Shown: in pieces, positions 37,172 through 46,917 of the stretch | Position numbering within the stretch: position 1 is the first letter of the stretch | How the letters are laid out: every line of letters starts with the position of its first letter | Origin: Cecembia lonarensis LW9 | GTDB lineage: Bacteria; Bacteroidota; Bacteroidia; Cytophagales; Cyclobacteriaceae | Assembly: GCF_000298295.1 (NCBI RefSeq) | Contig: NZ_AMGM01000018.1 | Location: 1 to 64,000, forward strand | Reading direction: 5' to 3' | DNA: 64,000 nucleotides | The notes under the pieces: generated by a model | What the model saw: only the letters and a program-made list of their open reading frames with translations | Database searches by the model: none | Told to the model about the DNA's origin: nothing | Program-made: the position numbers and the translations under genes

Positions 37172-40100
37172 ATGAAAAAAGCGCTCAGCATATTCCTGAT
37201 CCTAATCGGATTTCAGGTAATGGCACAGGATCTTTATGAAGCCTCCAATCCGATGAAATACCGCAATATTGGCCCATTTCGGGGTGGAAGATCAGTAGCC
37301 GTGAGTGGCGTACTGGGCGATCCACTGACTTATTATATGGGAAAAACCGGTGGAGGAGTATGGAAGACCTCAGATGCGGGTCAGTGTTGGGAAAATATTT
37401 CGGATGGATTTTTTACTACGGGTTCGGTAGGTGCAATAGCAGTATCTGAAAGCCATCCCAGGATTGTTTTTGTCGGCATGGGAGAACATGCCCCGCGTGG
37501 GGTGATGACTTCTTATGGAGATGGTGTATATAAATCTACGGATGCCGGGAAAACCTGGAGAAAAATGGGATTGGAAAAAACCCAGCATATCTCCCGTATT
37601 ATCATTCATCCGGATAATCCGGACATTGTTTATGTGGCCGCCCAAGGGGCATTGCATGGTCCCAATGAAGAAAGAGGGATTTACAAATCTACTGATGGAG
37701 GGGAAACCTGGGAGCGAGTACTTTTTGTGAACACTTTGACAGGTGCTTCAGAATTATCCATGGACATGAATTTCCCCGATGTCCTATATGCAGCCATGTG
37801 GGAACACCAACGCTTGCCTTGGAAAGTAATCAGTGGCGGTGATGGAAGCGGGTTGTATAAGTCCACGGATGGGGGTGAAACTTGGCAAAAACTGGAAAAT
37901 GGGCTACCTAAGGAAATGGGAAAAATGGCCATTGCCGTGTCCCGTGCCAATTCGGAAAAAGTGTATGCTTTAATTGAAAGTGACTCAGACAAAGGCATGG
38001 GTGGGCTTTTTGTCTCCGAGAATGGGGGTAATTCATGGAGTAAGGTCAGTGGAGACAATCGTTTGGTGCAGCGCGCATGGTATTACATTGAAGTTTTCCC
38101 AGATCCAAATGCTGAAAATACAGTTTATGTTCTCAGTGCTCCTGCCCTGCGTTCTATTGATGGGGGGAAAACCTGGGAAGTGTTGCCTTATGCCCACGGG
38201 GATTACCATGACATGTGGATCAATCCAAAGAACTCCAAAAACCTGGTCATTGCAGATGATGGTGGAGCAGCCATCAGTTTTGATTTTGCCCAAAATTGGT
38301 CCAGACAGGACAATATGCCTACCGCACAGATGTACCGTATCAATACTGATAACCAGTTTCCTTACCGTATCTATGGAGGCCAACAGGACAACACCTCTTT
38401 AGTGATCAATAGTTTGGCCTTAGGCAGGGGGGGCATTACGCAAGAGCATTGGAATTATTCAGCGGGTGGAGAATCTGCGTTTTTGGCTTTTGATCCTGAT
38501 AATCCAAGGTATGTCTTAGGGGGAAGCTATTTGGGAACCATTGAAGTATTGGACAGTAAATCTCAAGCTTCTACCAATATCATGATTGCTCCTATCCAAT
38601 ATTTGGGCAGGGATGCCAGTGATATGCGGTACCGCTTTAATTGGAATGCCCCAATCATTTGGTCGCAGCATGAACCGGGTACTTTTTACCATGCCGCGCA
38701 ATATGTATTGAGGACAAGGGATATGGGCAATTCCTGGGAAGTAGTATCTCCTGATCTTTCCCGGGATGAAAAAGAAAAGCAGGGCAAAGGAGGCGGCCCT
38801 TATACCAATGAAGCAGTGGGGGCCGAAAATTATGGCACCATCGCCTACCTGATTGAATCACCCCATGAAAAGGGGGTTTTATGGGCAGGAAGCGATGATG
38901 GCCTGGTCCATCTGACAAGGGATGGAGGGGCCACTTGGGCCAATGTGACGCCAAAAGGGATGCCGGAAACCTTGGTCAATGCCATTGAAGTTTCCCCTCA
39001 TGACCCTGCCACTGCATATATTGCTACGACAAGGTACAAGTTCAATGATTACACCCCTGCCATTTACAAAACCAAGGATTATGGAAGGACTTGGACCAAC
39101 ATCAGCAAAGGCATTCCCTATGGTGCCTTTACCAGGGTAGTCAGGGAAGATAACGAAGTGAAGGGGTTACTTTATGCAGGAACAGAAACAGGCCTTTACC
39201 TTTCAAGGAATGAAGGTGAAAGTTGGGAATCTTTCCAATTGAATATGCCCATCACCCCCATTACGGACCTGAAAATTGCCCACAATGACCTGGTAGTAGC
39301 TACTGCCGGAAGGTCCTATTGGATTTTGGATGACCTCAATGTGGTCAGAGAAATGAAGACTAAGGTAGACAAACCTCATGTCTATAATCCTGATGACGCC
39401 ATTATCGGACATTGGTATTCGGCCATGAACGGCAGCAACCCTACTGGCACTGACCTTTTTGAAGGGGTTAATCCTGCCAATGGGGTTGTCATTTATTACC
39501 ACTTGCCTGACAATATGGAGGAAGGCTTGGAATTAAGCTTAGAGATCAAAGATGCTCAGGGAAATGTAGTCCGATCATTTAGCAGCAAAGCTAATCAGGA
39601 ATTCATTTCCTATGATGGGGGCCCATCTCCTGAACCGGTTTTGAGTCTTAGAAAAGGATTGAACCGCTTTGTATGGGACATGAGGTACCCCACCATGCCT
39701 GGTATTCCTACTGCTTTTATAGAAGGAAGCTACAGGGGGCATAAGGTGGTTCCAGGGACGTATACCCTGCACTTAAAAAGCAGCTTAGGAGAAAGTGAGG
39801 CTAAGGCCAAAGTTTTAGAGAATCCGTTATTTGAAATTTCTATCGAGCAATACCAAGTGTATCATGAGTTTATGCAGGTCATGGAAACTGAACTCATTCA
39901 AATGCATAACATGGTTAATGCTTTGATGGATTATCAAAATCAATTGAAGGCATTTCTAGACCGTATCCAATCAGATAACAGTAGGAAGCCTCTTTATGAG
40001 GAAGGTCAGAAGCTGCTGCTTGCTATGCAATCTTGGGATGAAGACATGGTGCAACGCAAGTCAAAAGCTTATGATGATGTGGAAAACTTTCCCAATAAAT

Positions 40101-40303
40101 TTACGGCCAATTACCTCTTCCTGATCAACCAAACAGAAAGTCAGATACCTCGGGTCAATCAGGGTTCAAGGAAACGCTTTGCCGAACTTAGCCAACAGTG
40201 GGCAGTGTTGAAGACAGAAGGAAATCGCTTAATGAATACAGCCATTCCTGCCTATAATCGTGTGTTGCAGGAGGCTGGAATCGGATTATTATTTGTGAAG
40301 TAA
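37172..40303 (+). CDS. Exported BNR/sortilin-type propeller protein
   Basis: 1043 residues. Signal peptide ([19 protein letters not shown]). Many Asp-box turns are visible: [20 protein letters not shown] twice, [28 protein letters not shown] and LSRNEGESW, spaced as blades of a sortilin/VPS10-like double propeller (about 25-720). A C-terminal part of about 300 residues holds an immunoglobulin-like stretch and a helical tail. Often labelled glycosyl hydrolase, but no catalytic pair is shown by sequence. No type IX sorting domain. Expected outside the cytoplasm; role unknown. Confidence 0.85.
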   Translation: MKKALSIFLILIGFQVMAQDLYEASNPMKYRNIGPFRGGRSVAVSGVLGDPLTYYMGKTGGGVWKTSDAGQCWENISDGFFTTGSVGAIAVSESHPRIVFVGMGEHAPRGVMTSYGDGVYKSTDAGKTWRKMGLEKTQHISRIIIHPDNPDIVYVAAQGALHGPNEERGIYKSTDGGETWERVLFVNTLTGASELSMDMNFPDVLYAAMWEHQRLPWKVISGGDGSGLYKSTDGGETWQKLENGLPKEMGKMAIAVSRANSEKVYALIESDSDKGMGGLFVSENGGNSWSKVSGDNRLVQRAWYYIEVFPDPNAENTVYVLSAPALRSIDGGKTWEVLPYAHGDYHDMWINPKNSKNLVIADDGGAAISFDFAQNWSRQDNMPTAQMYRINTDNQFPYRIYGGQQDNTSLVINSLALGRGGITQEHWNYSAGGESAFLAFDPDNPRYVLGGSYLGTIEVLDSKSQASTNIMIAPIQYLGRDASDMRYRFNWNAPIIWSQHEPGTFYHAAQYVLRTRDMGNSWEVVSPDLSRDEKEKQGKGGGPYTNEAVGAENYGTIAYLIESPHEKGVLWAGSDDGLVHLTRDGGATWANVTPKGMPETLVNAIEVSPHDPATAYIATTRYKFNDYTPAIYKTKDYGRTWTNISKGIPYGAFTRVVREDNEVKGLLYAGTETGLYLSRNEGESWESFQLNMPITPITDLKIAHNDLVVATAGRSYWILDDLNVVREMKTKVDKPHVYNPDDAIIGHWYSAMNGSNPTGTDLFEGVNPANGVVIYYHLPDNMEEGLELSLEIKDAQGNVVRSFSSKANQEFISYDGGPSPEPVLSLRKGLNRFVWDMRYPTMPGIPTAFIEGSYRGHKVVPGTYTLHLKSSLGESEAKAKVLENPLFEISIEQYQVYHEFMQVMETELIQMHNMVNALMDYQNQLKAFLDRIQSDNSRKPLYEEGQKLLLAMQSWDEDMVQRKSKAYDDVENFPNKFTANYLFLINQTESQIPRVNQGSRKRFAELSQQWAVLKTEGNRLMNTAIPAYNRVLQEAGIGLLFVK

Positions 40304-40322
40304 AAATTTGTGCTTTGGAAGA

Positions 40323-40554
40323 ATAGGGTCTGCTGAAAAGGTCAGATTTGCGTAAGATACGAGTTGGGGAAGTGAAGCTGTATCATTATACTGCGAACTG
40401 AAGCCAACGAAGTAGATTGCGTAAATCTGGCTAATAAAACTACTCCAATACACTCCAAGGGCATTTTTTTACTTTAAATTATGGATCATTATTATAATTC
40501 CTTTGTCGTAAATACACACCAAAAAACTGTTTTATGTTTTTCAGCAGGCCCTAT
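40323..40554. mobile_element. 232-bp MITE-like element with 17-bp terminal inverted repeats
   Basis: Ends: 40323-40339 ATAGGGTCTGCTGAAAA and 40538-40554, whose reverse complement is ATAGGGCCTGCTGAAAA (one mismatch). If the element proper begins at GGG, TA flanks both sides, which would be a TA duplication. Subterminal CAGATTT-cg copies (40343-40352 and the reverse of 40419-40429) form a second inverted pair. No open frame of note, so it is non-autonomous. The ends recall bacterial IS termini of the GGGTCTGCTGAAAA type, but I cannot name the family. Confidence 0.7.
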
Positions 40555-41480
40555 CTAAAATCTACCCTTACAGTAGCCCCCGAGGTTCCAATGTGGATAG
40601 GAATGCCTCCACCATTGATGGTTCCCTTTATCTGGGTCTTTTTACTTTCTCCTTGAAAATTGGGCGGTTGACTGGTCACAATGCTACCACTGAAGTTGAC
40701 TGTCATGGGCAGTTCTCTAGGCAACACAGCATCAATACTCCCTCCAGTGGATTTGAGCAATAGGTTATCTTCCAATTCAATAAAATTCGCTCTTATACTC
40801 CCACCGGCGCTTTCTGCTGTAACTTTCCCACTGATATCAAACAAGGACATACTTCCTCCCAATGATTTAGCAAGTAACTCTCCATTAAAGTTTTCAATTC
40901 TTACCGAACCTTCTGCTGCGTTAATGGACAATTTTCCTTGAAAGGTATCTACAAAAAAACTTCCCCCGGCACTATTGGCTACTAACTCACCTGTACAGTT
41001 GATCGCCCTGATACTTCCGCCTTCACTTCGAAGTTCCTGTCTTCCCTGCATGCCAGATAAGGTAATGGAACCTGACTCAGATTTGATCATTGAATTCAAT
41101 TGGGAAGGACCCTGAACCCTGATAAATAAGATGATATTGTCTCGGTTTCGGCGTAATCTCGATGGTTTTTCGGCTTCTACCTCCAATAAAACACCCTGCC
41201 CCTCTTCCCTCAAGTCAAATTGATACAAATCCATTTTTCTTTGTAATTGAGGGTCTTCCTGGCTTAGGTACTCATTTCCTCTCTGAGCCAGTACTTCGAT
41301 TGAAAAGTGCTCCTTGTCCCAGGCCGAATAACTCAAACTTAACCCGGCAGTTTTAAACTCTACGGTTTCTATTTCAGACGCAGACAATTCCCATGTCATG
41401 ATAGCATTTTCCTGACCCGATTGCATGGAAAAGGCTAATACAGGAGAAAGAACTGTCAATAAAATAACAAATAGTTTCAT
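40551..41480 (-). CDS. DUF4097-like putative adhesin, exported
   Basis: 309 residues. Signal peptide (MKLFVILLTVLSPVLAFSMQS), then a beta-helix-like region with repeated GGSI/GGSM turns every 18-22 residues (about 125-260: SESGSITL, SEGGSIRA, SAGGSFFV, SLGGSMSL, SAGGSIRA, STGGSID). The family is of unknown function and is usually surface-located or periplasmic. Its stop codon is made at the junction with the MITE-like element. The C-terminus (GTSGATVRVDF) still looks natural, so little or nothing was lost. Confidence 0.78.
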   Translation of the reverse strand: MKLFVILLTVLSPVLAFSMQSGQENAIMTWELSASEIETVEFKTAGLSLSYSAWDKEHFSIEVLAQRGNEYLSQEDPQLQRKMDLYQFDLREEGQGVLLEVEAEKPSRLRRNRDNIILFIRVQGPSQLNSMIKSESGSITLSGMQGRQELRSEGGSIRAINCTGELVANSAGGSFFVDTFQGKLSINAAEGSVRIENFNGELLAKSLGGSMSLFDISGKVTAESAGGSIRANFIELEDNLLLKSTGGSIDAVLPRELPMTVNFSGSIVTSQPPNFQGESKKTQIKGTINGGGIPIHIGTSGATVRVDFR

Positions 41481-41801
41481 AAAAACACTATCTAGGAATG
41501 AAGACCGGGTTAGAGCCTGAGAAATAAGATTATTTTAGCCTCGGTAAATTACGTGATGTTTTTTTAGTAATCCATGAAATCTTTAAATGAATGGAATAAG
41601 TTTGAATATCAATGCAAACTTGCCCTTTCCCAAACTGGCTTCAAATTCATTTTTTTACGCTTTAAATGCAGGGAAAAGTTTCTCTTCACAACGACCTGCT
41701 TTTATCTCAATTAAATTTGCTTTCTATTATCCAATGCGTTTTCTTCACCCGAATTTTATTCTTTATCAGTCTGTATCTCAGATATAAGAAACCCTAGTGA
41801 T
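41481..41801. other. Non-coding gap before the propeller sensor gene
   Basis: 321 bases with no supported gene. It contains one exact TAAATTTG at 41712-41719 on the plus strand, 83 bases before the downstream TTG start, as a possible -7 element; no -33 TTTG is seen at the right distance. Nothing else stands out. Confidence 0.4.
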
Positions 41802-44477
41802 TTGAAGAAGTTTACCTTATCCTTCTATTTCGTTGCACTCATTATTGCCAACTTTAGCTATATACAAATAGGCAGGGCTGCAGATGACTTTTTCCTTTCC
41901 CAGTCAAGCTTGGATTCGGGAATGATAAATCCTGTTATCCGATTTTGGAACAACACCAATGGCCTCCCGCACAATACCATTTATGCCATGGAAAAGGATG
42001 AATTTGGGTTTGTTTGGATAGCAACAGAGGAAGGCCTGATACGCTTCGATGGATCGGAAACTAAGGTTTTCACGAGAGAAAACGATCCAAAACTAAAGGA
42101 AAATGCCTACTACCATTTATTTCCCTCACCAAAAGAAGGTATTTGGGCTGCGGGAGATTACAGCTTGGTTTTCCTTCAAAAGAATATTTACCAAGTCATT
42201 GATTGTTTTGACATTTTCGAAAATACCTGGATGGCTGCACTTTTGGAGGACGAGGATGGTAGTTTGTGGATAGGTACCAGACATGGCACCCTGTATCATT
42301 ATAAAGAAGGACTATTTGAAAAGGTTCTGAGTTTAGGAGGAGAAAGCACGGTTTTAATCAATGATTTCCTGATCGATCGTAACCATTTGTTGATTGCTAC
42401 CAATAAAGGGCTATATAAACTTGGACTTCAAAAAAAGTCCCCACCAGAAAAAGTCGGCTCGGAAGACCTAGACATTGTTAAACTTATAAAACACAAGAGT
42501 GAAATCATACTAGGCGTACATGGTGGTGGACTTTTTCAATTGGATGAGTTTTTTCAACTTCACTTGCTAATTCCCGATTCAGAACTTCCGGATTTCAATT
42601 ATGGAAGCTTGAGCCTTGGACATGCTGAAAGCATCTGGGGGGGCACCACTGACGGAACAGTGATTCAATTTACAGGAAATAAGGTAATTAAAACCACATT
42701 GGACGAGATTGCAGATTTTAATGTTCGAAGTGTCCTGGCCAATGAACACCACCTATTTATAGGAACGGGAGGATTAGGGTTGGCAGTGGTTCACCAAGCA
42801 GAAGTAGCGCAGTTCAAACACCCATTTCTTTCTACCCAAAATATTCGTCCTATATTGATGGCCAATGATAGCAGCAAATGGATAGGCACCGCTTCTAAAG
42901 GGCTTTATAGGATTGATGATAAAGGAAGTACGGCATTTGGAATGCAACAAGGACTTAAAAACGAAAACATCGTAAGTCTGGCAGAATGGAAAGGGAATAT
43001 TTACGTGGGAACAAGGGGTGGATTATTTGTTATAGACCCAAATTCCAACCAAGTGATAAAATCGTATTTGCCAAAAGATGATTTTTCCATAGGGTTGGTA
43101 CATACCCTGTTTACATCAAAAGATGGCAAATTATGGTTTACTCTGGGAGGAAAAGGTATATATTACTTCGATCAGGACGAAAATATTCAGCAGCCATCCC
43201 TCCCAGAAAATCTGAGTTCCAGCAGCTATTTAAGCGTATACGAAGATGATCAAGGTTTACTTTACTTTGGCGCTATAGATCAGGGTTTGGTCATTTTAAA
43301 AGATGGTCTCCAACAAGAAACACTTAAATTGCCCCTTTTGCCGGGAGAACAGATAATTTATGCAATTACCAAAGACAAGGATGGGGATCTTTGGCTGGGA
43401 ACCCAGGGTGGCTTACTGGTATTCCATAATGGGCTATGGCATGGCCTGACACGAAGCCAAGGATTAATTGCCAATGGGATTTACTCCATTGTTAAGGACA
43501 ATCAGGATCATATATGGATAAGCAGTAATTTTGGCCTTCAAAGAATTCCTGCGTCTGAATTACTTCGGTTTAAAGCAAACCCTTCCCCTGATTTTTACCT
43601 GAATTCAACCCTTTTTGACGAGACCCAAGGAATGGGAAATGAGGAGACCAATAGCTATATTTATCCAAATGTCGCCGTAGATTCCAAAGGGCAGCTATGG
43701 TATCCCACCATTCGAGGAGTAACTATCGTAGATCCTTCAAAAAGTTTTGCCAATAGAAGTTATCAAGATTTTCAATGGGACATTGTCCAATATGGAGACA
43801 GCATTTTAGATATTTCTGGTGACTTGGAAATTCCAGCAGGAAACAATTGGTTTATCATTAAATTCTCACATATCGATTACCTTAACCCGGATCAAACCGT
43901 ATTTTACTACAGGCTAAAAGGGCTGAAAGAAGATTGGGTTTCCTTGGGCCAAAAAAGGGAATTGCTATTTAGCAATTTAAGCCCAGGAAATTACACCTTG
44001 GAGGTAAGGTCCCTTTCCTTTGGCAACCAGGAAAAAATTCATCAACTCAATATTAGGGTTACCCCTCTTTTTTATCAAACCTTGGGATTCAAAATCATAT
44101 TGGCATCCATCTTGCTCTTTTTCATTGCCTTCATTTATAGATTTACTCTCGAAAGAAGATTAGGGAAAAAACTGGAAGAAATGGTTGCCATCCGCTCTAA
44201 GGAGCTCCATGATTCAAACAAAAGCCTTAAAAACTCGCTTTTGGAAATAGAACAAAAAAATCAAGCCTTAAAAGAGATCAATTGGCAACAATCTCATATG
44301 ATCAGAGGACCATTGACAGAGGCAATGGGTTTGGCTAACTTACTGATGAAATTTGATAATTACACATATGTAAAAAAGTCAAAGCATGAGATTTACGAAA
44401 GGATCAGCAGTGCCCTAGAGGAGCTTGATGTCGTAGTAAGGGAAATGAATGAAAAATCCGAAAACCTAGAAAAATAA
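41802..44477 (+). CDS. Propeller-type sensor with a HisKA-like end but no ATPase domain
   Basis: 891 residues from TTG 41802 (MKKFTLSFYFVALIIANF, a signal peptide). Repeated two-component-propeller blades (WIATEEGLIRFDG, WIGTRHGTLYHY, WLGTQGGLLVFHNG, WISSNFGLQRI) fill about 45-600; then a Y_Y_Y domain, a membrane helix near 765-785, a coiled coil and a short dimerisation helix with His832 in QSHMIRGPLTEAMGL. The HATPase_c domain of full hybrid sensors is absent: the protein ends 59 residues after His832. It cannot phosphorylate alone. A single-domain regulator starts two bases later. Confidence 0.85.
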   Translation: MKKFTLSFYFVALIIANFSYIQIGRAADDFFLSQSSLDSGMINPVIRFWNNTNGLPHNTIYAMEKDEFGFVWIATEEGLIRFDGSETKVFTRENDPKLKENAYYHLFPSPKEGIWAAGDYSLVFLQKNIYQVIDCFDIFENTWMAALLEDEDGSLWIGTRHGTLYHYKEGLFEKVLSLGGESTVLINDFLIDRNHLLIATNKGLYKLGLQKKSPPEKVGSEDLDIVKLIKHKSEIILGVHGGGLFQLDEFFQLHLLIPDSELPDFNYGSLSLGHAESIWGGTTDGTVIQFTGNKVIKTTLDEIADFNVRSVLANEHHLFIGTGGLGLAVVHQAEVAQFKHPFLSTQNIRPILMANDSSKWIGTASKGLYRIDDKGSTAFGMQQGLKNENIVSLAEWKGNIYVGTRGGLFVIDPNSNQVIKSYLPKDDFSIGLVHTLFTSKDGKLWFTLGGKGIYYFDQDENIQQPSLPENLSSSSYLSVYEDDQGLLYFGAIDQGLVILKDGLQQETLKLPLLPGEQIIYAITKDKDGDLWLGTQGGLLVFHNGLWHGLTRSQGLIANGIYSIVKDNQDHIWISSNFGLQRIPASELLRFKANPSPDFYLNSTLFDETQGMGNEETNSYIYPNVAVDSKGQLWYPTIRGVTIVDPSKSFANRSYQDFQWDIVQYGDSILDISGDLEIPAGNNWFIIKFSHIDYLNPDQTVFYYRLKGLKEDWVSLGQKRELLFSNLSPGNYTLEVRSLSFGNQEKIHQLNIRVTPLFYQTLGFKIILASILLFFIAFIYRFTLERRLGKKLEEMVAIRSKELHDSNKSLKNSLLEIEQKNQALKEINWQQSHMIRGPLTEAMGLANLLMKFDNYTYVKKSKHEIYERISSALEELDVVVREMNEKSENLEK

Positions 44478-44479
44478 GG

Positions 44480-44860
44480 ATGTTTGACGAGGTATTGATC
44501 ATAGATGATAATCCCAGTATACTTTTTCTCCACGAGCTGATGCTGGTTGAAGAAAATATCTCAGAAAACCCTGTGCTTTTTTCCAATCCGAAAAAAGCCT
44601 TGGAACACATTGCTGCCCACAAAAATTTAAACTTTCTGATTTTTTTGGATATCAATATGCCACATATGAGTGGTTGGGAATTCCTGGAAGCTATTCAACA
44701 GCAGGATCTAACCGAAAACACAAAAGTGATCATGGTCAGCTCTTCTATCAGCAAAGGGGATAAACAAAAGGCAAAAGAATTCTCCAATATATTGGAGTAT
44801 TGGGAAAAACCGATTACTGAATCACACTGCCACCTATTAAAAGAGCTTTACTTTAAGTAA
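44480..44860 (+). CDS. Single-domain response regulator (CheY-like)
   Basis: 126 residues, receiver only. Acidic pair IIDD (residues 9-10), phosphoacceptor Asp57 in FLDINMPHMSG, switch Ser in VSSS and Lys in WEKPI. No output domain, so it acts by protein contact or as a phosphorelay step. It is almost fused to the preceding sensor gene (two bases between). Confidence 0.92.
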   Translation: MFDEVLIIDDNPSILFLHELMLVEENISENPVLFSNPKKALEHIAAHKNLNFLIFLDINMPHMSGWEFLEAIQQQDLTENTKVIMVSSSISKGDKQKAKEFSNILEYWEKPITESHCHLLKELYFK

Positions 44861-44974
44861 ATACCTAGTTAGGTTGTTAATAATTTACTATTTATATCAC
44901 CACACCCAAACATGCCTTTATTCATGTATTTTAAGTCATGTGAATTATTGATTACTCAACACCCTTAAAAAATA

Positions 44975-45781
44975 ATGCAACCCGCGATTCAAAAGAAGTA
45001 TAATATTAAATACCAAGATTCAGGTAAACCAGTCCTAGTTTTTGCCCATGGATATGGCTGTGACCAAAGTATGTGGAGGTTTGTAGCCCCTGCATTTGAA
45101 GAAAAATACGATGTCCTTTTATTTGATTATGTAGGTTCTGGAAATTCAGATATCAAAGAATATAATCCATCTAAGTATAATACATTATACGCCTATGCAG
45201 AAGATGTGTTAGAAATAATAACTTATTTGAATAAGTCAGAGGTTATTTTTGTAGGTCATTCTGTATCAGCTATTATTGGTATTTTGGCTGCCAAAATGCA
45301 GCCCCAATTTTTTCAGAATTTGGTTTTAGTCTCCCCATCTCCCTATTTTATAAATGATGGTGCCTACAAAGGAGGTTTTTCTAAAGAGGATATTGAGGAA
45401 ATCATCACTACTGTTGAAGATAACTTTATTGGTTGGACCTCATTTGTTACCCCAGTTATTGTTGGGAATAAGGAAAGAATGGAGTTTGCCTCTGAATTAG
45501 AGAAAAGTTTTTGCAGTATGGACCCTGTCGCTGCCCGACAATTTGCAAAAATTACATTCTCTTCTGACCATCGAGAAGACTTAGCAGGAATAGATGTCCC
45601 TTGTTTGATTATCCAATGCCAATTTGACCAATTAGCACCTATAGAAGTTGGCGACTTTATGCATGAAAAACTTACCTCTAGTCAATTGGTAGTAATAGAA
45701 GAATGGGGGCACTGTCCCCACTTAACCAGTCCTGGGAAAGTCATCGCCAGTATTGATCAATTCTTGCAAGCACATCAATGA
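44975..45781 (+). CDS. rsbQ: RsbQ-like alpha/beta hydrolase
   Basis: 268 residues, one fewer than Bacillus subtilis RsbQ. The match is close: FAHGYGCDQSMW, LLFDYVGSGNSD, VGHSVSAIIG with nucleophile Ser96, ARQFAKITFSSDHREDL, CQFDQLAP with Asp218 and GHCPHL with His246; the serine number is the same as in RsbQ and the others are shifted by one. In Bacillus, RsbQ is needed for energy-stress signalling through the PAS phosphatase RsbP and probably hydrolyses a small hydrophobic ligand; it is also the bacterial kin of karrikin and strigolactone receptors. Here it overlaps a PAS kinase gene by four bases. Confidence 0.9.
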   Translation: MQPAIQKKYNIKYQDSGKPVLVFAHGYGCDQSMWRFVAPAFEEKYDVLLFDYVGSGNSDIKEYNPSKYNTLYAYAEDVLEIITYLNKSEVIFVGHSVSAIIGILAAKMQPQFFQNLVLVSPSPYFINDGAYKGGFSKEDIEEIITTVEDNFIGWTSFVTPVIVGNKERMEFASELEKSFCSMDPVAARQFAKITFSSDHREDLAGIDVPCLIIQCQFDQLAPIEVGDFMHEKLTSSQLVVIEEWGHCPHLTSPGKVIASIDQFLQAHQ

Positions 45782-46899
45782 ATCAGCTGAATCACAATCA
45801 CCCAACTATCGATCTTTTCAATCAAGCGCCTTGTGGTTTTTTATCCATGGATCACGAAGGAAAAATCGTTGCTGTCAATAATAGCTTATTAAACTGGTTG
45901 GATTATAATCGGGAAGAAATGCTTGCCCTTCCCTCATTTGTCCATATTTTGACTCTAGGCAGTAGAATTCTTTTTGAGTCTACGCTAATACCAAAATTAA
46001 GACTTCAGGAAGAAGTGGCTGAAGTCAGTATGGAAATGTGGAAGAAAAATGGAGAGAAAATGCCCATATTGGTAAATGCCTCCATGATCAAAGACGAAAC
46101 CACAGGTAAGTCGGTTTACTGGTTTTCCATTTTGGATATAACCAAAAGAAAAACTTTCGAAAGGGAACTGAATGCAGCAAAAAAAGAAGCGGAGGAAAAG
46201 GCCAGACAACTGGAGTTAAAAAATAAGGAATTGGAGCGTTTTGCCCATGTAATTTCCCATGATCTAAAAGGACCGCTCAATACCATTTCTGGGTTATTAA
46301 ACATTCTTGATATAAGAGATCCAAGTAAATCGCAGAGAAATGACCAGATTCTGGAACTCGTATTTGGAAGTACACAAAAAATGAAGCAGATGGTGGATGG
46401 GCTGTTGTCCTATTACTTATTGGATCAAAAGGACTTGGCAATACAACCAGTTGACCTTCAGCTGCTATGTAATCAAGCAGTTTGCTTATTGAATTCAGAC
46501 ATCCAAAAATCAAATGGAAAAATTGGAGTTGATAAACTGCCTGTCGTCCAAGGTATAGAAGGCCAGTTACTCAGCCTATTCCTAAACCTTTTTTCCAATG
46601 CACTGAAATACCGCTCGAAGGCTGATCCAGAAATCCAAGTGAAGGCGAAATTAGAGAGAGATTGGGTAAGAATTGAGGTGCAAGATAATGGTTTGGGCTT
46701 TGAGCCGGATCAATCGAATAAGGTCTTTGGTTTCATGGAAAGGTTGCCCCAACATTCAAAACTTGAGGGAACCGGGCTAGGCTTGGCCAATTGCCAAAGA
46801 ATCGTAGAAAGGCATGGGGGAAAGATTTGGGCAACTTCTGAAAAAGGCAAAGGGTCTTGTTTTTATTTTACACTCCCTTTGCCTGTTTCGGCAATATAA
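45778..46899 (+). CDS. Cytoplasmic PAS-domain histidine kinase coupled to RsbQ
   Basis: 373 residues, no membrane segment. PAS domain (about 10-120: FNQAPCGFLSMDHEGKIVAVNNSLLNWLDY), a coiled coil, HisKA with His161 (FAHVISHDLKGPLNTISGLL), and a complete HATPase_c: N box LFSNALKYRSK, QDNGLGFEP and GTGLGLANCQRIVERHGG. The start overlaps the rsbQ stop (ATGA). In the Bacillus system the RsbQ partner RsbP also has an N-terminal PAS; here the phosphatase is replaced by a kinase. The single-domain regulator at 44480 is a candidate phosphate acceptor. Confidence 0.92.
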   Translation: MNQLNHNHPTIDLFNQAPCGFLSMDHEGKIVAVNNSLLNWLDYNREEMLALPSFVHILTLGSRILFESTLIPKLRLQEEVAEVSMEMWKKNGEKMPILVNASMIKDETTGKSVYWFSILDITKRKTFERELNAAKKEAEEKARQLELKNKELERFAHVISHDLKGPLNTISGLLNILDIRDPSKSQRNDQILELVFGSTQKMKQMVDGLLSYYLLDQKDLAIQPVDLQLLCNQAVCLLNSDIQKSNGKIGVDKLPVVQGIEGQLLSLFLNLFSNALKYRSKADPEIQVKAKLERDWVRIEVQDNGLGFEPDQSNKVFGFMERLPQHSKLEGTGLGLANCQRIVERHGGKIWATSEKGKGSCFYFTLPLPVSAI

Positions 46900-46917
46900 A
46901 TGATAGCCAGCCTTAAT

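Noticed and set aside
40304-40550. Possible small gene in the MITE-like element
   Set aside because: No frame of useful length with a start is present.
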